Part shown: positions 59,073 through 64,000 of the stretch, one piece after another
How the letters are laid out: each line of letters opens with the position of its first letter
Numbering within the stretch: position 1 is the stretch's first letter
Assembly (NCBI RefSeq): GCF_000213175.1
Contig: NW_009799099.1
Location: forward strand, 2,092,201 to 2,156,200
DNA: 64,000 nt
DNA from: Neurospora tetrasperma FGSC 2508
Lineage: Eukaryota; Ascomycota; Sordariomycetes; Sordariales; Sordariaceae
Reading direction: 5' to 3'
The notes under the pieces: model-generated
What the model was told of the DNA's origin: nothing
Database searches by the model: none
What the model saw: only the letters and a program-made list of their open reading frames with translations
Position numbers and translations under genes: made by a program

Positions 59073-61423
59073 ATGACCCATCCTCAAGACGAGGCCCAGC
59101 ATTTCTCTCTCACCGATCCCGAAAGATTCTGGGGTCATCAAGCTGAACAGCTTCACTGGCACAGAAAGCCTTCTGCGGTTCTGAAACGCACGACTAAAGA
59201 TCTGAAATCGGGTACCTCTCACAGTCATTGGGAATGGTTCCCAGACGGCGAGATATCCACCTGCTATAACTGCCTTGACCGTCATGTCCTAGCTGGGCAT
59301 GGAGATCAGCCCGCCATTCTGTACGACAGTTCGGTCACGAACACCAAGCAGCGTTTGACCTACAAGCAGCTTCTTGCCGAGGTCGAAACTTTTGCCGGGG
59401 TCCTTCGAGAGGAAGGCGTCAAGAAGGGAGATGTTGTTTTAGTTTACAGTCAGTTCAACCATTTACGGCTTTCACGAGTGTCCACTGAGCCAGCTACTGA
59501 CAGCCTATTTACATAGTGCCCATGGTGCCCGCCACTTTGATCGGCATTCTCACCATCAACCGCTTGGGTGCCATCCACGCTGTTGTCTTTGGTGGCTTTG
59601 CTTCCACAGCCCTGGCTCAGCGCATTGAAGCCTCACGTCCAGTCGCCATCTTGACAGCTTCTTGTGGTATCGAAGGTAACAAAGGGCCTATCAGTTACCG
59701 CGCCTATATCGAAGAAGCTATCAGCATCTCATCCTTCAAACCCCCCAAGACCATCATCTGGCAGCGTGAGCAGCTAGTGTGGCGTCCAGTCAAGAAAACT
59801 GAGGGCGAGCGGGATTGGCAGAAGCTGGTCAAGAGCGCGCGGTTCAGAAATATCAAGGTTGACTGTGTTCCTGTAAGGTCGGCTGATCCCATTTACATCA
59901 TCTACACCAGCGGAACCACAGGTCGACCTAAAGGTGTCGTGCGCGATAGCGGCGGTCATGCTGTTGGGCTGCATATGTCGATTTCGTATCTGTTCGGTAT
60001 ACATGGACCAGGTGACGTGGTAAGTTGGCGTCTCGTTCACAAGTCAAAGCTTCGCAAAATGAAAGCTGTTAACAGGACCGTGATCAGATGGGCTGTTTCA
60101 GTGACATAGGCTGGGTAGTTTCACACAGCTACACACTTTATGGTCCCCTACTGACAGGCGCCGCCACGGTCCTCTACGAAGGTAAGCCTGTTGGAACACC
60201 CGACGCCTCGGCTTTCTGGAGACTAGCCGAGGAATACAAGATCAACACCTTGTTCACCGCACCAACGGCACTCAGAGCCATCCGAAAGGAAGACCCTGAC
60301 AATGTCTTTATCACCGAGATTGGCAGACGAGGTGGGCTCAAGAGCCTCAAAGCCCTTTTTCTTGCTGGAGAGCGGTTCGAGCCAGCTATCATTAACATGT
60401 ACCAGGACTTGCTCAGGCGGTATGGCGCGGCAGGCTCCCAGGTTGTTGATAACTGGTGGTCGTCAGAATCTGGCTCGCCGATTTCGGGTGTTGCGTTGGT
60501 TCCGCACGCAGGCAAGAACAGGAAGACGAATGTGAAAGATCATCCGCCATTACCTATCAAGCCCGGGAGTGCCGGAAAGGCCATGCCTGGGTTTGATGTC
60601 AGGTATATAATTTTCATTATACCCATTTCCTCAGATGCATGGTAACTAATGCTGCACCGTAATGATCAGAGTTGTGGATGACGAAGGCAACGAGGTGCCC
60701 CGGGGCAACATGGGAAACATCGTTCTGGGCCTTCCACTGGCACCTACTGCGTTTCGGACACTTTGGGGGGATGAGGAACGATTCTACAAGAGTTACATGA
60801 TTCGCTTCAATGGCAAGTGGGTTGACACTGGCGATGCCGGCTATGTCGACCAAACAGGGTACATTCACATTATGGCACGCACTGATGACATTATCAACGT
60901 TGCCGCCCATCGTCTTAGCACAGGCAAGTTACCTCTCCCATTTTTTGTCATCTACTTGCAAACATTCCTCTAACACCCCGCGTCAGGCACGCTCGAGCAA
61001 GCAGTCACAAGCCACCCCCTCGTCACCGAAGCATGCGTGGTTAGCGTCCCCGACGCCCCCAAAGGCCAGCTTCCTTTCGCCTTCATCAGCACCTCGGACG
61101 GCGGCGCCGACGTCAAGTCAGACGAGCAGCTGTTCCAGGATATCCAGAAGCTCGTCCGTGCCCAGGTTGGTGCCATCGCCTCGCTAGGCGGGATGATCCG
61201 GGGCAAGGGCATGATTCCGAAGACGCGCTCGGGGAAGACCTTGAGGAGAGTCCTACGCGAACTGCTGGAAAATGCGGTCCATGACGAGTTCGACAAGCCC
61301 GTCAATATCCCCTCGACGGTGGAGGACCCGAGCGTAGTGGATGTGGCGAGGGAGAAGATTAGGGAATATTGGCATGCGAAGAGCGGGTTGCATGCGGCTA
61401 TTGAGGCTAGGGCGAAGCTTTGA
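59073..61423 (+). CDS. Propionyl/acetyl-CoA synthetase-like AMP-forming ligase
   Basis: Activates a short carboxylic acid to its CoA thioester via an acyl-AMP. The layout resembles PrpE/ACSS3 more than the main acetyl-CoA synthetase. Exons are 59073-59448, 59517-60019, 60088-60602, 60670-60923 and 60987-61423, giving 694 aa. Introns are 68, 68, 67 and 63 nt. The last uses a GC donor (GCAAGT), restoring 'HRLSTGTLEQAV'. Motifs are the N-terminal ACS domain ('FWGHQAEQLHWHRKP'), the phosphate loop TSGTTGRPKG (from residue 256), 'SDIGWVVSHSYTLYGPLL', 'VVDNWWSSESGSPISG', 'WVDTGDAGYVD' and the C-terminal 'PKTRSGK' lysine near 633. No obvious mitochondrial presequence. The substrate is uncertain without a search. 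Confidence 0.9.
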
Positions 61424-61663
61424 AAGGCATGTAGTCACGTAGAAGACATTGTTAAGCGTGTATTTGCTTCATGATGAGAGATACTTGCCCACTTTTTCAC
61501 ACAACTTAGGGTAGAGTCTATGTAGGTCAGAGGCAGTGAGCTTGGAAAGCAGAGTTGATGATTTTGATCTGGAAGGTGCACACAAGGTTATCCTGTCCTA
61601 GCAGCCCCACAATCTATTTTGTCCCACATATCCTCTTACACCCATGAGTTTTTCTAACTAACA
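61424..61663. other. Short spacer before tRNA-Ile
   Basis: 3' UTR of the acyl-CoA synthetase gene and the tRNA upstream region. No other feature is seen. Confidence 0.5.
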
Positions 61664-61759
61664 GCCCGATTAGCTCAGCTGGTTAGAGCGTCGTACTAAT
61701 ATCAGTTCTCTGATATCAAGTCAATGCGAAGGTCAACAGTTCAATCCTGTTATTGGGCA
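61664..61759 (+). tRNA. tRNA-Ile (AAT) with a 22-nt intron
   Basis: Acceptor GCCCGAT pairs with ATTGGGC, with discriminator A. The D-arm is GCTC/GAGC and the T-arm is AACAG-TTCAATC-CTGTT. The anticodon stem TCGTA/TGCGA encloses the loop CTAATA...A, giving anticodon AAT (Ile). An intron of about 22 nt (about 61704-61725) sits one base 3' of the anticodon, the canonical place. A polymerase III terminator (T7) follows at about 61764. Confidence 0.9.
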
Positions 61760-64000
61760 TTCATTTTTTTGAAGGTTTCTTTTCATGGCAGCGTCATCTT
61801 ATCCTTCGCTATTTTTACCTCCCCTCCCTCCCCCTTCTCTTGTCTCATTTGCTCATCTTCTTAGAATATATGGTTTTGTTTTTTTTTGGTTTTTTGTTTT
61901 TTTTTCCCTAAGCCAAGTGTTATTCTTCCAAATTCAAACCATACTTAGAGGAAGTAGGCACACGAGTCAAAAAGGTGTCAGTCTAAAGAACAACACAGTG
62001 GTTGTTGCACTGACCGAAGGTAAAAAGCAGTCACCGACAACCAGACAAGATTTTAGATCTCCAATCAACCGCTCAAACAATCTTCAATCTATCTCTACAT
62101 CCAGTCTTCTCTCTCGTCACTCGCAGTCCAACACAAAGTTGCGACTGGCTGTGCGGTCCCGGGGCCGGGCCCGGTCCCGCTCTCCATCTTTGGGTTCCAG
62201 ACTCCCGCACTTGCTTCCCGGGATATACTTCGAATACGAGGTGGACGAAACCAACTCAGCCGGCTCGTTCGTCGAATGTTGGGCTTTGTGGCACCAAGAC
62301 AGTTACAGTAAATGGGTCAAGGCTCTTTGGATTGGACGGGATGCTTGGAAACAACTTGACAAGTTCCATGGTACATGTTAGTCAGTCAGTTGAAGGCAAG
62401 AAGGGGGTTTGGAAGATTGGCTGGATCGGAGGGTACCGAACCCTTTCAGAAATCAGGTAGGTAGCTGACTACAAGCTAGCAAGGTTGAGATTGATCCATG
62501 AAGATGATGTATCTGCGTATATATGTATATATATATTTCATGACACGATAGCGTAGGTAGCCAAGTGAATCCGAAACGGCACTACAGGGCTTCGGGGCTG
62601 CGGTGGCTGCGGATGCTACGAATAGGAAGAAATACCTCAAGAACGATTATGTTGTGTAACTGTTCGATTTCTGTTGTGTTCACATACAGTCGACGAGTCA
62701 GTTAGTCCATGCTTGGTCAATTCCGATTTCACTCTTTTTTCTTGGCTCTTATCAATGGTTCCTTGCTGATTACGTTGGGTTACCGGTAGTCCAGGTATGT
62801 AGCCAAATATTATTTCCTCTCTAGTCTTCGTTTGTCTGGGAGGTTTGTTTCGAAAATGTTGTTTCAACAGTTTTGAATTCATGATACAAGAGAATGGTAC
62901 AAGAAACAGGCTACCAGTTCTGTGTCTGAACCAGAGCTTTTGCAGTTTCAAGTAGCCAAGGTAAGTCGTTCAGTAACTTATCAGTACCTATGGTAGTGCC
63001 CTGTTTAAACAAGTATGTGTGTTTGAGTAAGAGGTATAGGAGACCTAACTGACAGCCTTGTGTACCTCTGATTACATGGAGTTATCACCCGGGACTTCTC
63101 ACACAAGTAGTAAAGTTGTAAGAAGCGGCACAACATAGAGATTTACATGTGTTTTTCAAAATTCCGGTAGGTAGTCGTACAGAGCTATGTCATGGAAGAA
63201 TCCAAGTCTACATTAAATAAACTCTTTCACCATACCTACCTAGTCTTCGGCGTCGGACCATGAGGTCTCACAGGACCGATAACGCAAAATCAAGAACCAA
63301 GTTAGTTGGCTAGCCCAATATGTATCGGTAAACAGGAAGCTTACTTCCGGTGCCCATAAAACTATTCAGTGAGAATCCCAGTTTCCCACCTAGTCACCAT
63401 GAACATGGCGGCAGTCATAACCTAGCAAGCGGCAGAGACGGCCCTCTAAAGCCAAAGATCCAGGCCAGAACCTGGCTAACAGAAACCAAAAGAGAAGGCC
63501 ACACACAAATAAACATACGTCGGCATGCCCCATGAGCTGACGAGAAGTAACCTCGAAGAAAGGATATTATGCCAAGGTTGAGCTGGTCTAGGCCACTACT
63601 AGCGCAGGCGCGTGTTCACCACCGACTATCCGGTCTTGACGGCTCAGTCCATCTGCTCATCTCATATCATATCAGTTGTCGAATGTCCAGAGAAAGGGAA
63701 CTCCCTTCATTTACCTAGCCTGTCATACCTACCCTGGTTCAACTAGCTTCCTTTGGACTAAAGGTATCCAGGAAACGTGTGCATGTACGTTATGTGAAGC
63801 GCTGTGTCCATCCGTGGCGTGGCAGACACCGCAGAACAACAATTTGCAAAGAAGAAATTCAAACGGTCTTGTTGTCTGTCAGTGTGTGTCTCTCCATCCA
63901 AGGTGACCCTAGTTTGACATCATGCCATGCAATGCCATGCTATGCTATGCAAGAAGAAGAGGGGAGGGGAGGGGGGGGGGGGGGGGGGGAAGGGAGGGGT
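61760..64000. other. Right-end intergenic DNA, no supported gene
   Basis: T-rich runs (61870-61910) follow the tRNA. A 198-codon frame at 61785-62381 has a T-rich low-complexity start and no family. TAGG/CCTA runs occur at about 62456, 63165 and 63232. Near-tandem ATGCC/ATGCT units lie at 63919-63950. The window ends in a G run. Confidence 0.5.
63919..64000 (+). repeat. ATGCC/ATGCT short repeats followed by a G homopolymer
   Basis: Five or six imperfect CATGC-type pentamers, then GAAGAAGAGGGGAGGGG and 19 consecutive G at 63971-63989. It is a likely sequencing or assembly trouble spot. Confidence 0.85.

Noticed and set aside
61785-62381. 198-codon frame after tRNA-Ile
   Set aside because: Its start lies in a poly-T stretch right after the polymerase III terminator. 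The middle is low complexity and no family or intron signals are visible.
1-64000. CRISPR array, bacterial operon, prophage, biosynthetic gene cluster or heterokaryon-incompatibility (NLR/HET) locus
   Set aside because: The host is a filamentous fungus, there are no regularly spaced direct repeats, and no polyketide/nonribosomal synthase, terpene cyclase, HET or NACHT domain is visible. The GGPP synthase has no neighbouring biosynthetic genes.

Overview
This is nuclear DNA from a filamentous ascomycete, most likely a Sordariomycete and probably Sordariales. The evidence is short GT-AG introns (about 48-150 nt, one of 389 nt) with CTAAC or CTGAC branch sites, a geranylgeranyl diphosphate synthase very like Neurospora AL-3, a small protein of the clock-controlled gene-6 type, and many intergenic TAGG/CCTA tetranucleotide runs. 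I see nothing prokaryotic, viral or organellar. All splice models were read by eye from donor, branch and acceptor signals plus family conservation.

Layout. Positions 1-17.5 kb are gene-poor. The left edge holds a decayed GH55-type glucanase pseudogene, followed by two identical tRNA-Ser(AGA) genes in inverted orientation about 0.8 kb apart. A small Cys-rich gene lies on the minus strand near 9 kb, and about 8.4 kb of non-coding DNA follows. From 17.6 to 22 kb a large DYRK kinase of the Pom1 type lies on the minus strand. From 25.9 to 29.1 kb a Pex24/dysferlin-domain peroxin (+) converges on the SIN component Cdc14 (-). At 32.0-33.3 kb is the single-exon GGPP synthase (al-3 type), with an upstream region rich in GATC/CGAT motifs that resemble light-response elements. 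From 33.8 to 39.4 kb are a Cys-rich type I membrane protein (-), a GPI-anchor-like secreted protein (+) and a GFA/CENP-V family zinc protein (-). A two-exon DUF1365 membrane protein (-) occupies 41.3-43.2 kb. MBF1 (+) is at 44.8-45.4 kb. The replication licensing factor Cdt1 (-) is at 46.2-47.8 kb and faces a dienelactone hydrolase-family gene (+) across an 0.8 kb shared upstream region that carries an ACGCGT box. A zeta-crystallin/PIG3-type quinone reductase (-) is at 50.1-51.2 kb, followed by a fold-back element with about 90 bp arms. A CCG-6-like GPI cell-wall protein (+) is at 54.8-55.6 kb, a five-exon propionyl/acetyl-CoA synthetase-like ligase (+) with one GC-AG intron is at 59.1-61.4 kb, and an intron-containing tRNA-Ile(AAT) is at 61.7 kb. 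The window ends in a G homopolymer.

The genes are mostly independent housekeeping loci with no secondary-metabolite or defence cluster. Three act on growth and the cell cycle (Pom1-type kinase, Cdc14, Cdt1), but they are interspersed with unrelated genes and I do not infer a functional cluster. The observations most worth following up are the GH55 pseudogene, the fold-back element, the perfect 31-bp palindrome upstream of MBF1, the MCB-type box before Cdt1 and the candidate light elements before the GGPP synthase.
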